A DNA stretch of 64,000 bases, taken from Bacteroidales bacterium (GTDB taxonomy: Bacteria > Bacteroidota > Bacteroidia > Bacteroidales > P3). The notes beneath the pieces are model-generated. The model was given only the letters and a program-made list of their open reading frames with translations, was not told the origin of the DNA and did not search any database. The stretch lies in assembly GCA_017449525.1 (NCBI GenBank), contig JAFTFL010000017.1:1-64000 (forward strand). The letters are read 5' to 3'. Of this stretch, positions 55,057-64,000 are shown in pieces. Every line of letters begins with the position of its first letter. Position 1 is the first letter of the stretch. A program made the translations under genes and the position numbers.

Positions 55057-56118
55057 CTACAGAGAAATTGACAATCCAAAAGAGTGAGTTCCGCTGAAAG
55101 AACCCGTTTTGAATGAATAATCGAGCATCAGACGTGTAGCATCACTCTTCTTCGATAGAGGCATCTCAAACGAGGCTCCGCAAGCGAAACCCGTATTGAA
55201 CGTAGTGCGATCTGACTCGCTGAAGAGCCCTCTCTGATACACATAGCCTGCACGGAGGTGCACCATCTTCAACAACGAATAATCAAAACCAACGGCGTAG
55301 TTGTCCTTCAAGAATGCATTCGATTGGAAAGATCCTGCCAAAGTCAACACTTGATCCCACTTGTCGAACAAGAAGTCATATGACAAACCTATGTTCAGAC
55401 AGGTCGGCAACTCCATCTCTGCTGCTGGGTATTCAGCTACCGTGTTGTTGCCAGCAGGATTAATGAACGAGAATGTGAGTCCCGTACCACTATAACTATA
55501 AGTCGGTCCCCAGTTCTTCAGTGAAATACCAAACTTCAACTCATCATTAGCACCCGTTACATACTGGATACCAGCATCAATACCAAAACCTGTAGCAGAT
55601 ACATCACTGGTACTTTCGTTGACAAGCTTGATGTTCACACCTCCATGGATACTTGCCGTAAAGGAATGCGAATATGCAACGTTCAAGTTCATGAACGTCG
55701 GCGCAAATGTTCCTTGTGTTGGCTCTGGACGGTCAAACGTAGTTTTATCAATATCTCCGAAACTCACTGCCATGACAGAAAAAGCCAAGACACCACGGTC
55801 TGAAACCCTCTGAGCTAAACCGAGCGCATTGATTGCTGCGGCACTCTTAAAGCCATTTCGACCACCACCGTACATGGTGTTTGAATACGCAATGTCTGTC
55901 TTACCCACGAAAGAGAGACCGGCTACATTGGCGTAGAACGATTCCAAGCCACGTGCATTGGCAATATTGACACTTCCCCAGCCTGCGCTACGCGTCCACG
56001 GGTTGATAAGCAACTGCGAAGCTCCTGCCGTTCCTCTACGATTGTCGTTACCCGCCATGGCAACTGTGGATGCCATCATGACCGCAACTACAGCAACTAT
56101 TCTAATTATATTTTTCAT
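55057..56118 (-). CDS. PorV/PorQ-family outer-membrane protein
   Basis: 353 residues with signal peptide (IVAVVAVMMASTVAMAG). GASQLLINPWTRSAGWGSVN, then ARGLESFYANVAGLSF, is the PorV/PorQ (DUF3308-type) N-terminus. A barrel follows (SFTASIHGGVNIKLVNEST, YDFLFDKWDQVLTLAGSF). It ends SFKTGSFSGTHSFGLSISL. PorV shuttles T9SS cargo and PorQ anchors it; which role this paralogue has cannot be told. It is encoded last in the operon with the giant secreted protein and the TonB receptor. Confidence 0.82.
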   Translation of the reverse strand: MKNIIRIVAVVAVMMASTVAMAGNDNRRGTAGASQLLINPWTRSAGWGSVNIANARGLESFYANVAGLSFVGKTDIAYSNTMYGGGRNGFKSAAAINALGLAQRVSDRGVLAFSVMAVSFGDIDKTTFDRPEPTQGTFAPTFMNLNVAYSHSFTASIHGGVNIKLVNESTSDVSATGFGIDAGIQYVTGANDELKFGISLKNWGPTYSYSGTGLTFSFINPAGNNTVAEYPAAEMELPTCLNIGLSYDFLFDKWDQVLTLAGSFQSNAFLKDNYAVGFDYSLLKMVHLRAGYVYQRGLFSESDRTTFNTGFACGASFEMPLSKKSDATRLMLDYSFKTGSFSGTHSFGLSISL

Positions 56119-56151
56119 TTCGACTAGTTTTACAAGATAAGCAAACCAAAA

Positions 56152-59100
56152 TTAGAACTTGAAGGAATTGAAGTCAACAGCTCTCATTGTTCCAAACCAT
56201 TTGACAACTCTTTCTCCAACGTTCGGCACCTTGAAGTGTACCAAGTAAACGCCACCCGATATGGGCAGACCTGTATGGTTGAGCAAATCCCAATCATAGG
56301 TCGTCGTGTTGGACGGAGTTGGTCCAAACCTACGGACAAGCGTTCCATCAAGAGTATAGATAGAAATTGTGGAGTTGGCTGGCACATTCACAAAACGTAC
56401 GCGTGTATCAAGCTGGCTCTTGGTCTCATAGTCAGATGCACTGTAGTACGGATTGGGGACCACATTGATTCTTGCCAAAATCGAATCCTTCTCCGACTGC
56501 GGCGCATTATCAGCCGTTGCCAAACCCGTCAGCGTAATCACGTCATCCGTGAGTTCGAACATGTACATTGGCATATTGTTGTTCCGCACCGAGTCGCCAC
56601 TGCCTGTTTGGTTGCTGCTGAAATACTGACCGTACGGACTGTTGACATTGAGGTTGATTGTTACATCACACGGAATATCCTTCGGGTTGCTGAAGGCGTA
56701 GCGCGATTGAACAATAGGCATATTCACCCAAGCCACACTGGAGAAGAGGAACATGGAGGAGTCCCTATCACTCAGAACTGTGTGTGCAATTGGGAGCAGA
56801 CCATTGGAATGCGCATCATCTTTTTTCGTCAACATGTGGTCGAGAGACTGCAACATTCTCGCTGACCAACGACCAGCATCATAAGACGGTGTAGCATAAT
56901 CTGACGTTACAAACGTTGACGAGACACCACCATGATAGCGTGGGAACTTTTGAGACATGGCATTCATCACATAGATGAAATGTCGTCCGCCCATTACATA
57001 ATTCTGTGAACCATCCATGATCGTTGAAACCGGATTCCACATCATGTCTCGTCCATTGTACTGGATGTAGCGCGAATCTTCACCAAACATAATGTTGAGG
57101 CGTTCACCTGTCTCAAGCGAAATAGCGTAACCAGGAAACCAGCCCATACCGTATTCGCAAATGTACGCAGGACTTGAGGGATCCTCAATGTTGACAGTCG
57201 CACCAGCAACGAGAGTATCACCATTCTTATCGACAGATTTGTGCTTGCGCATCTGGAAACGACGTGCATGCCCCTCTGACTGGGTATAGTCATCGCACAT
57301 TTCCAAAACTGGACAACGAGTCCACTTCGAAGTATCATTCGTGATGACAATGCGTACACTCGGTAGTTTCGAAAAATCATTATAGGCCAATGACCAGTTC
57401 AGCGACGAAGCCATCAGACGACGCTTCCAAGAGAAATAGGTAGAGTAGTTACGGGCATTCAACGCACTAATCGAGCGTATCGAATCAATCACTGTTGAAT
57501 CTGCCAAGTAGTAGTGCAACGAGAATGCTGGATGATAATCTCGAGCAGATGTCAAGCCATATGGGGCCCACATACCGAAAAGCACGTTTTCAAACAACTC
57601 ATATTTATCTATAGGAGAAGTTTCCGTGCGCTGCCCAACGAGTTCCCAGCGATAATAATCCTCATCCAAGAACGGTTCATTGGGAGCAACTTCTGTCGTC
57701 CCATTCAAGAAGTTGGCCTCATTGGCTTGAGCAAACTGGGATCCAGAACGTATCCAGTTATATGATTCATAACTATCATTGTCAGGAATAGCACTCAGCC
57801 ACATCCGAGATTGATCAGAGAACACCATCGAAGAGCCCAGCACAGCATTCTCACTTATAATACCACTATTAAGCGATGGACGATAGTTGGATGAGATACC
57901 CAAAAGAGTAATTTCCGATGATGATGGCTTCGGATTTTTGATTGCCACCGAAATACCTAAATCCAGGAACAGTTGCTCATTGTACCTGTCAATAGTAAAA
58001 TCAGCCGTATCTGTATACACAGTGTCGAACAATGGAGTGCCGTCAACCCGAGAGATTACCCAACGAGAAGAATCTGTCGCATTGTCAAAGCGTACATAAA
58101 ACTGTCCTGGCTTTACATTAAGCGGGTCGATGATACGGACGTCTATTGGGCCAGCATTTTGCTCATACCGAGGATGCGCAATAATACATGGATTCTGCAT
58201 CGTAGCACGATAGCTACCTGCCGTTCTCTCAACGAAAGTACCAGGGCCTTTACCTGGCTCACCACGTTTACCCATCAACTCTTCAATAGATTTTTGAGTC
58301 AACGATAGAACCGTACCACCATTACCATAGCCCTCGATACGTGTAATATTCGGACGAAGACCATAGGTGGCTTGCGCTAAAGTACCTCCATTTTCAACAG
58401 AAGGATCATGTGGCATGGCCTTGACGGGTTCAATTGTTCCACCGTGCTCATTCTTGCGACCAGCCAAATAGGGTTCTTTCTGACCATCCAGCTTAGAAGG
58501 ATCTGTCTGCGAGTACTCCTTGAAGCAGTTATAAGCATAAGCTACACATATATAGTAGTACTCTTTATTATTGACAAGCTTGGTATTAATACCATCAGCG
58601 AACTGGTCTTCTGTAACACGGAACACATGCTTGATACCAGTATTTGCACCGTCAACCATAATCTTAGGAGTAAGAAGTTGAGTGGTTGAATTCAGCGTAT
58701 AATTTACAAGACGTCCAACAGGTACCGTCTGAGCCGAATCTGAGTAGTTTTCCACATCGCACTGGGCAACAAGACGTGCCTTTGTTTCATCACCAATATC
58801 AGCAATCGAAGCATGCTCATCTACGAGCTGATAGATTTGATAACCCTCAAACTTATAACTTCTCTGCTCTGGGGTATAAGCCTTGCGGATACCCTGTGCA
58901 TCATAATAATAGGGAACAATCGATACATCCAATTCACTGTAGTGTTCTCTTGCATTATTTGAGTTGGGGTTTTCGTATGTGATGTAAAGTATCACCTCAT
59001 TACTCAACTCCTGTACAACCAACGTGGGAGCATCAGGACCATTTAGCACACTAAAGCAGTTTTCAAACAAAGCCTGACATACGTCGTCTATTTCACGGAG

Positions 59101-60897
59101 CAACAACACAGACGACCATGCATTGCCAGAAGAGGCCTGTGCAAAAGGAATACCAACTGTGATGTAATTGAGTGCACCTGGCTCAAGCGTGAACGGACCA
59201 GCAGATTGCATAAAACGACGGTCACCTGGGTCGAGGTCTGCTACAGACTCTGTCCAATCCATCGCATTCTGTTCAGGAGTAATTGTATTGGTACCCCAAT
59301 GCAATGGATCCGAATCTCCTGGGAACATGAAGTCACACTCTAAAGACGTAACTTTGTCTCCAGATATGGCATTTCCACCATAGCGCATACGCTGACCATT
59401 CTTCCAATAGCCTTGCAAGTAGTTGTAATAGTCCGTAGCTTTCGAAGGCTCACCATTAATATTATTGGTACTATTATTATAATAAACGAAGCGACGCATA
59501 CCAAAGCGCTCGTCGTCTACTATACCATTACCAAAGTTCACGCCATTGATTGCGCAGTTACCAATCGAGTCTCCTCGCTCTATGTACCAAGCCTCTGGAT
59601 AATACAAGTCAGCATCGTCCGTCAGAGCAATGATATTATAGGTACCATCCTCCAACAAATAGTTCTGGAGTGCTTCTGGGTAGTACAACTGCATCTTGGC
59701 AATATCAATCTTGGGATTATCCAAACCATCCTTGTCCATGTACGGACCTTGGAAGAAGTCTATACCAACTGCTGGAGGAATACCAGAGTAGGAACCCGTA
59801 CCAGGACCATCAATATCCTTACCATTGTAGCAATATCCCAAACCTCGCTTTACATCACAACCGACACGGTCATCAAAAGCATAACCCAGATCTGGGTCAA
59901 CCCACTGACTGAAATAAGTGTTAGTCAACTCGTACGTAGAACGATTAATAATCTCATAAGAGTAGAACGACATATTGTTGATTTCATCGTTCGTTGAGAA
60001 AGCGAATGCTTGGGCTCTAATCTCAAGACCAATAGATTGTCCACCAGTTTCTGTATGAACGTTACCCATATCGTTGAACACCCACCATATAGTCTGGTCG
60101 CCTTTCAGAACTTGATCCGAGAGCAAACCACCATGGACGATACCAGCCGAGTCTTCCATAGTCTTTTTGGGCTCATAGAGCTCGCCTGGAGACAAGGCTG
60201 CTTTCAACTGACGCGGACAGAGTTCATTTTTGAAATCATAGTAGGGATAATCACCATTTTCAAAATGGTACTCACCATCGCCATCAACATCACAGAAAGG
60301 TGCTAAGTAGTACGATTGGTTCTCAAACTTTCCATGAGCCGGCCATTCCTTGATGTTCTGTGCAATTTGACTTTCATCATACTTTGAGTTTTGCTGAAGA
60401 CCTGACGGTGTTTCGTCAAACATACTGCGGAAAGCCTCAACCTCAACTTGAGATATCTTGTAATGGCGGTCATAGTAATTACAAACCTCACGTGTAACAT
60501 CAGCATGACCATCGATAGTCAATGGACCTGGCCAATAATCATCGCCACTGCTACCAAAACGAAGAGCAGCAATACGCAGCTGATTATTCTTATCTGTACC
60601 TCCAATCCAAAGTGCAGCACAGAACAACGGTGTCGACGTTCCGTTCTTGGGAATATTATAGCGGGCAAGACTTCCATCATACCACATATTCCCATACCCA
60701 TTGATAAGAGCACGAACATTGTTGACATTCAACTCGGCTGTACTCTGGGCTCTCTTACATTCAGCAGCCTTCGTCCGTACCGAAGTTTTCTTGATATTGG
60801 TCTTCTTGCACGCCGTGCATTCGCGTGCATACACACTTCCAACTGTTCCAAACAGTAGGAAAGATGCCAATAGAACTTTACCAAATATACTTTTCAT
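56152..60897 (-). CDS. Giant secreted protein (1581 aa) with a T9SS-like FlgD-type C-terminal domain
   Basis: Signal peptide (VLLASFLLFGTVGSVYA). A Cys-pair follows (RECTACKKTNIKKTSV). Most of the protein is beta-rich and unrecognised, with repeated YYxxP and Asp/Asn-rich turns (QSYYLAPFCDVDGDGEYHFE resembles a calcium-binding loop). The last ~100 residues, VVPNPYYSASDYE, RFVNVPANSTISIYTLDGTL and GLPISGGVYLVHFKVP, are of the FlgD/T9SS type but lack a typical terminal signal; the protein ends VDFNSFKF. It lies between PorV-like and TonB-receptor genes with short gaps, an arrangement conserved in many Bacteroidetes. Probably a surface or periplasmic partner of the receptor; substrate unknown. 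Confidence 0.75.
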   Translation of the reverse strand: MKSIFGKVLLASFLLFGTVGSVYARECTACKKTNIKKTSVRTKAAECKRAQSTAELNVNNVRALINGYGNMWYDGSLARYNIPKNGTSTPLFCAALWIGGTDKNNQLRIAALRFGSSGDDYWPGPLTIDGHADVTREVCNYYDRHYKISQVEVEAFRSMFDETPSGLQQNSKYDESQIAQNIKEWPAHGKFENQSYYLAPFCDVDGDGEYHFENGDYPYYDFKNELCPRQLKAALSPGELYEPKKTMEDSAGIVHGGLLSDQVLKGDQTIWWVFNDMGNVHTETGGQSIGLEIRAQAFAFSTNDEINNMSFYSYEIINRSTYELTNTYFSQWVDPDLGYAFDDRVGCDVKRGLGYCYNGKDIDGPGTGSYSGIPPAVGIDFFQGPYMDKDGLDNPKIDIAKMQLYYPEALQNYLLEDGTYNIIALTDDADLYYPEAWYIERGDSIGNCAINGVNFGNGIVDDERFGMRRFVYYNNSTNNINGEPSKATDYYNYLQGYWKNGQRMRYGGNAISGDKVTSLECDFMFPGDSDPLHWGTNTITPEQNAMDWTESVADLDPGDRRFMQSAGPFTLEPGALNYITVGIPFAQASSGNAWSSVLLLREIDDVCQALFENCFSVLNGPDAPTLVVQELSNEVILYITYENPNSNNAREHYSELDVSIVPYYYDAQGIRKAYTPEQRSYKFEGYQIYQLVDEHASIADIGDETKARLVAQCDVENYSDSAQTVPVGRLVNYTLNSTTQLLTPKIMVDGANTGIKHVFRVTEDQFADGINTKLVNNKEYYYICVAYAYNCFKEYSQTDPSKLDGQKEPYLAGRKNEHGGTIEPVKAMPHDPSVENGGTLAQATYGLRPNITRIEGYGNGGTVLSLTQKSIEELMGKRGEPGKGPGTFVERTAGSYRATMQNPCIIAHPRYEQNAGPIDVRIIDPLNVKPGQFYVRFDNATDSSRWVISRVDGTPLFDTVYTDTADFTIDRYNEQLFLDLGISVAIKNPKPSSSEITLLGISSNYRPSLNSGIISENAVLGSSMVFSDQSRMWLSAIPDNDSYESYNWIRSGSQFAQANEANFLNGTTEVAPNEPFLDEDYYRWELVGQRTETSPIDKYELFENVLFGMWAPYGLTSARDYHPAFSLHYYLADSTVIDSIRSISALNARNYSTYFSWKRRLMASSLNWSLAYNDFSKLPSVRIVITNDTSKWTRCPVLEMCDDYTQSEGHARRFQMRKHKSVDKNGDTLVAGATVNIEDPSSPAYICEYGMGWFPGYAISLETGERLNIMFGEDSRYIQYNGRDMMWNPVSTIMDGSQNYVMGGRHFIYVMNAMSQKFPRYHGGVSSTFVTSDYATPSYDAGRWSARMLQSLDHMLTKKDDAHSNGLLPIAHTVLSDRDSSMFLFSSVAWVNMPIVQSRYAFSNPKDIPCDVTINLNVNSPYGQYFSSNQTGSGDSVRNNNMPMYMFELTDDVITLTGLATADNAPQSEKDSILARINVVPNPYYSASDYETKSQLDTRVRFVNVPANSTISIYTLDGTLVRRFGPTPSNTTTYDWDLLNHTGLPISGGVYLVHFKVPNVGERVVKWFGTMRAVDFNSFKF

Positions 60898-60923
60898 CTT
60901 CTTCTATTTGTTTTCTTAGCTAA

Positions 60924-63900
60924 TTAGAAGCTGTAGGTCAACGCAAGTTTAATGGTTCTCGGACTAGAATACAACCAGTTGCTGTTGCGAAGACTTATGC
61001 TATACATATCACGGAAAGACTGAGGATCCAGATATGTGTTGATGATAGACTGGACTTCTGGGTCTGTCAAATAACCGTTGCTTGTTGGATTACCTGTAAC
61101 AGAGAAGACGCCCGTAATATTCCTAATATCAAAGATATTGTTCACCGTAATAGCAGCATTCAACAGTGTTGGACGCGACTTAACTTTACCATCCTTGTTT
61201 GTTCTCTTAATTGTAATAGGCCACGACTTGTCAACAACCGCGTTAAAATAGAAGCCCCAAGGCAAACGAGCACCACGATAGCGTCCGACAATAGTGTTCT
61301 GAGTATTCGAGAATGCACGAGTATATGGACGACCTGACTGTGCAACTGCCAACAGGTTAACACCAAAGTTCTGCAGGGGTAAAACTTCCTTCTTTTTCAC
61401 CTCACCCGTCTTCTTGTCCTTCACTGCACGCGTCCATCTTGGTCCATCATAAGCGGCACCACTGCCATAACGGAAGTCAATACTGGCTTTGAACTCATGC
61501 CGACGGTCATCGGCAATTGGATTGAGCATCTTCAATGTCGTATAACCCTCACGAATCAACTCCGACATGGTAGTAGTTGTCAAACCTGTTCCCTCTGCGT
61601 ATTGCAGCGTATAGTTAGCATTGACACGAATGTGCTTGGTGTGGCGTAAATCGTACGAAAGAGTCAAACCCTTAACCGTCTTGAAGTCTATATTGTCGTA
61701 CGAGAAATAGTTGTTGTTGGGGTCAGCACCAGCATACTGAACAAGCTGAATGAGGTCACGTGTCTCCTTGTAATAAGCAGAAATACCTATACCTGAATTA
61801 TCATTTAACTGCTGCTCGAAGCCCAATTCATAGTTGGTAACACGTTCAGGCTTAAGGTTAGGATTACTAATAGATGAAATAAGTGTCATGTTCATGTAGC
61901 TCAAGTAGTCAGCCTGCCACCCACTTGACGGACGACGCGCAATAATGTCATAACTGGCCTTAAACTGCGACCTTTCACCCACGGGGAAAGAGAAAGCTAT
62001 ACGAGGCATCACGACAACCTGTGGCTTATAATCATCAAATGCATCCTTACTGATCTTATATCCACTGCCATTACCTGTCGTAGCTATTTCTTGACCACCC
62101 TTGTGATCATCCGTAGACCGAGTGCGGTAAGGAGTTGGACGACCTGCCTCACCATTAACTGGTGTGTACGAACTTAGCTCAACACCATTGGCATCATACC
62201 AAGTTGAACCACTTCTATACCCACGAATTGTTGGCTCATCCTTACCTGGATCATCCACGTAAACCACCCAGTCATCCTGAGCATTTACCGCAAATTCATT
62301 GTTCTCCAAACCTGTATTGTAAGCAATGGAACTACCCTTCAAATCTCCAACCGTATAAGACTCATACAGCAGATAGGGGTCTTTCAAGACCATCTGGTTT
62401 CCGTCAAAGTAGTCAACGCGGACACCCACATTAAATATAAGGTCTTGGAAGAAGAACTTGTCCTGAATGTAGCCAGCCATATAGGTCGGTGAGAATGCTG
62501 GTAGGTACTGGAAATTCTTGTGGTCTTTTGACTCCGGGTCAAAGAAGTCATCCAATCCCCACCCTCTCGATGAATATTTTTTACCTGTATGGTCATAGCC
62601 GTAGAAACCAACATAGCTATTACCACTATTAAACAAATCAGACGACGAAAACATGGAAAGTCCACCATTATCTTGGTAGAATTGAGGATCCTTGCTGTCA
62701 ACATCTAACCATAAAGTACTTTCTTTCTCCAAGCCAAACGCTTTGCGTAACGACTCGTCGAACGTCGTTTGTCCTTGACCGTAAGCCAAAGGATAGTTGA
62801 CATACAGCATTCCATCGCGCTCAGTAACTTCAGCCTTTGTAAAATCAAGCATCGAAATGTGAGCATTCGTCAACTGACGCATCAATGTCCAAAGCGACGA
62901 AGCCGAAAGACTGTATGATGAAGAATTGTAACGGTCAAACTGGAAGCCAACCTCGATTTCATTCTTGCCAATGTTAGCCGAAGCTTTAGCCTGTGCATAA
63001 AAGTAGTTTGCAACAGACTTGCCATAGGAATTCACCTGCGTTCCAACATTGTTGAACATTCCATAGATAGACGAGGGCGTGCTGCCGTTAATCAAACCTT
63101 TATATGAAAGAATATTTTCAAAAGTCTGCAAATAAGGAGCCACCTCCTCTATGCGATACAACTGCGAGGTGTAGTTCGAAAGATTCGGATTGTACTCAGA
63201 CGGTGTAAAAGAGGTTACAACACTACGCCAACTATCTTGCACGTATGCACTGCGCGAAGTACCGTTGTAATCATAGTCCGACTCAAATTTATACGACGGC
63301 ATACGCGTCGTAACAAACGTTCCCACATGACCATACTTGAACACATCATCTCCAAAACGTTCATTGAAAGAACGAGAGGACTCACGATTATACATCGCAG
63401 TGATGTTGTACATAATATCCGTAACAGAAGTCTTTGCGTCAGGCAACGTCTGGTCAACAGGCTTGTCATTGTCTGGGAAACGCTGTGTGTAGTCAATCGT
63501 GAACACCATATTATTATATACGGATGTATTGTTGGCTGCACGAGTCAGGTTGAGGGGGAAATATGAAAGAGAAGTATTCGGAGCATGACTGTAATCAAAC
63601 TCTCCTGTAAGAGTTAACGTAGCATAATCCGAAAAACGAAAATCGACTGCACCTTCCAAAGCCACAGAGTAGCGCGCAAAATTAGCCTCGCGGTCGGAAG
63701 AAATATAGTAATTGCGTGCATTGGGTCGACGAATAGATACAAAATCATCATCACGCAAATACTCACCTGCATAGTTAACGGAATTCTCCACAGGGTCGTA
63801 CACCAATGGATTTTCCTCCATCTCGGCCACTTTCTCATCCTTCACCACGCGATAACGACCATCTTTCGGACGATAGTAAGCGAATTTAGAATATGAACCA

Positions 63901-64000
63901 GTACCGTTGAATCGGAATCCAATTAATGGACGTTCTGAAATTCCACCACCCTCAAGGGCTATTTTTTTCTTATAGATAGGGCCTGTGAGATAAACACTGA
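60924..64000 (-). CDS. TonB-dependent outer-membrane receptor, 5' end beyond the window
   Basis: The frame is open to the right edge: upstream of the first Met at 63848 it reads GGGISERPLIGFRFNGTGS, then AYYRPKDGRYRVVKDEK. The barrel half is intact: SVALEGAVDFRFSDYATL, ITAMYNRESSRSFNERFGDD, FQFDRYNSSSYSLSASSLW, VYGMFNNVG-type loops and RITNYELGFEQQLNDNSGIG-type strands, ending RTIKLALTYSF with the terminal Phe of barrel proteins. The plug and TonB box are outside. Large receptors of this kind import nutrients or act with secreted partners; here it leads the operon with the giant protein and PorV-like barrel. Confidence 0.87.
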   Translation of the reverse strand, partial: SVYLTGPIYKKKIALEGGGISERPLIGFRFNGTGSYSKFAYYRPKDGRYRVVKDEKVAEMEENPLVYDPVENSVNYAGEYLRDDDFVSIRRPNARNYYISSDREANFARYSVALEGAVDFRFSDYATLTLTGEFDYSHAPNTSLSYFPLNLTRAANNTSVYNNMVFTIDYTQRFPDNDKPVDQTLPDAKTSVTDIMYNITAMYNRESSRSFNERFGDDVFKYGHVGTFVTTRMPSYKFESDYDYNGTSRSAYVQDSWRSVVTSFTPSEYNPNLSNYTSQLYRIEEVAPYLQTFENILSYKGLINGSTPSSIYGMFNNVGTQVNSYGKSVANYFYAQAKASANIGKNEIEVGFQFDRYNSSSYSLSASSLWTLMRQLTNAHISMLDFTKAEVTERDGMLYVNYPLAYGQGQTTFDESLRKAFGLEKESTLWLDVDSKDPQFYQDNGGLSMFSSSDLFNSGNSYVGFYGYDHTGKKYSSRGWGLDDFFDPESKDHKNFQYLPAFSPTYMAGYIQDKFFFQDLIFNVGVRVDYFDGNQMVLKDPYLLYESYTVGDLKGSSIAYNTGLENNEFAVNAQDDWVVYVDDPGKDEPTIRGYRSGSTWYDANGVELSSYTPVNGEAGRPTPYRTRSTDDHKGGQEIATTGNGSGYKISKDAFDDYKPQVVVMPRIAFSFPVGERSQFKASYDIIARRPSSGWQADYLSYMNMTLISSISNPNLKPERVTNYELGFEQQLNDNSGIGISAYYKETRDLIQLVQYAGADPNNNYFSYDNIDFKTVKGLTLSYDLRHTKHIRVNANYTLQYAEGTGLTTTTMSELIREGYTTLKMLNPIADDRRHEFKASIDFRYGSGAAYDGPRWTRAVKDKKTGEVKKKEVLPLQNFGVNLLAVAQSGRPYTRAFSNTQNTIVGRYRGARLPWGFYFNAVVDKSWPITIKRTNKDGKVKSRPTLLNAAITVNNIFDIRNITGVFSVTGNPTSNGYLTDPEVQSIINTYLDPQSFRDMYSISLRNSNWLYSSPRTIKLALTYSF

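Overview
The window looks like a Bacteroidales (Bacteroidota) chromosome. Promoters carry the TAnnTTTG -7 box and SD-poor starts. Typical lineage genes are present: a type IX secretion (T9SS) C-terminal sorting domain, a PorV/PorQ-family barrel, an SusC-like TonB-dependent receptor, HIT-greA, NifU and DUF2795. No tRNA, rRNA or CRISPR array was recognised. Several genes are broken by one-base indels in homopolymers, so sequencing error and real decay or phase variation must be separated case by case.

Layout. (1) 1-2.9 kb: a broken outer-membrane protein gene, a 22-bp tandem repeat, and a scrambled thymidylate-synthase-like/D12-adenine-methylase remnant. (2) 2.97-9.0 kb, plus strand: a broken alpha/beta hydrolase, three lipoprotein enzymes (VanX-like dipeptidase, nucleoside hydrolase, DUF3089) and a polytopic membrane protein interrupted at a G9 tract. 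(3) 9.2-28.2 kb: an accessory island. It is bracketed by a methylase remnant on the left and a thymidylate-synthase-like remnant on the right. Inside, all on the minus strand, are a tyrosine recombinase, an HTH protein, a MobA-like gene and a compact defence operon: XRE regulator, C5 methyltransferase, dual-GHKL histidine kinase, response regulator, caspase-like protease, second C5 methyltransferase, McrB-like AAA+ and a DUF2357/PD-(D/E)XK McrC-like protein. DUF2971 and AlbA_2 genes follow. (4) 28.2-37.4 kb: a MITE-like palindrome, phage-type genes, and an operon of RhuM, GIY-YIG, a nuclease-methylase fusion and a three-TRD specificity gene with an 8-base homopolymer at each TRD junction. (5) 37.5-64 kb: mostly core genes: a T9SS cargo protein, PurM, TatD, a DUF2520 oxidoreductase, a cobalamin adenosyltransferase, NifU, a PNPOx-like protein, an Rpn nuclease, a CHASE2-caspase-DUF4384 cluster, HIT, GreA, and a PorV-like/giant secreted protein/TonB-receptor operon that leaves the window.

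The best candidate for a new system is the 17.0-24.9 kb operon. A two-component pair appears to gate a small caspase-like protease between two cytosine methyltransferases and a McrBC-type nuclease. Second is the specificity gene at 32.0-33.6 kb. Third is a family of 27-30-bp in-frame mini-elements found only in the relict phage-type genes; one of them forms the junction of a gene chimera.
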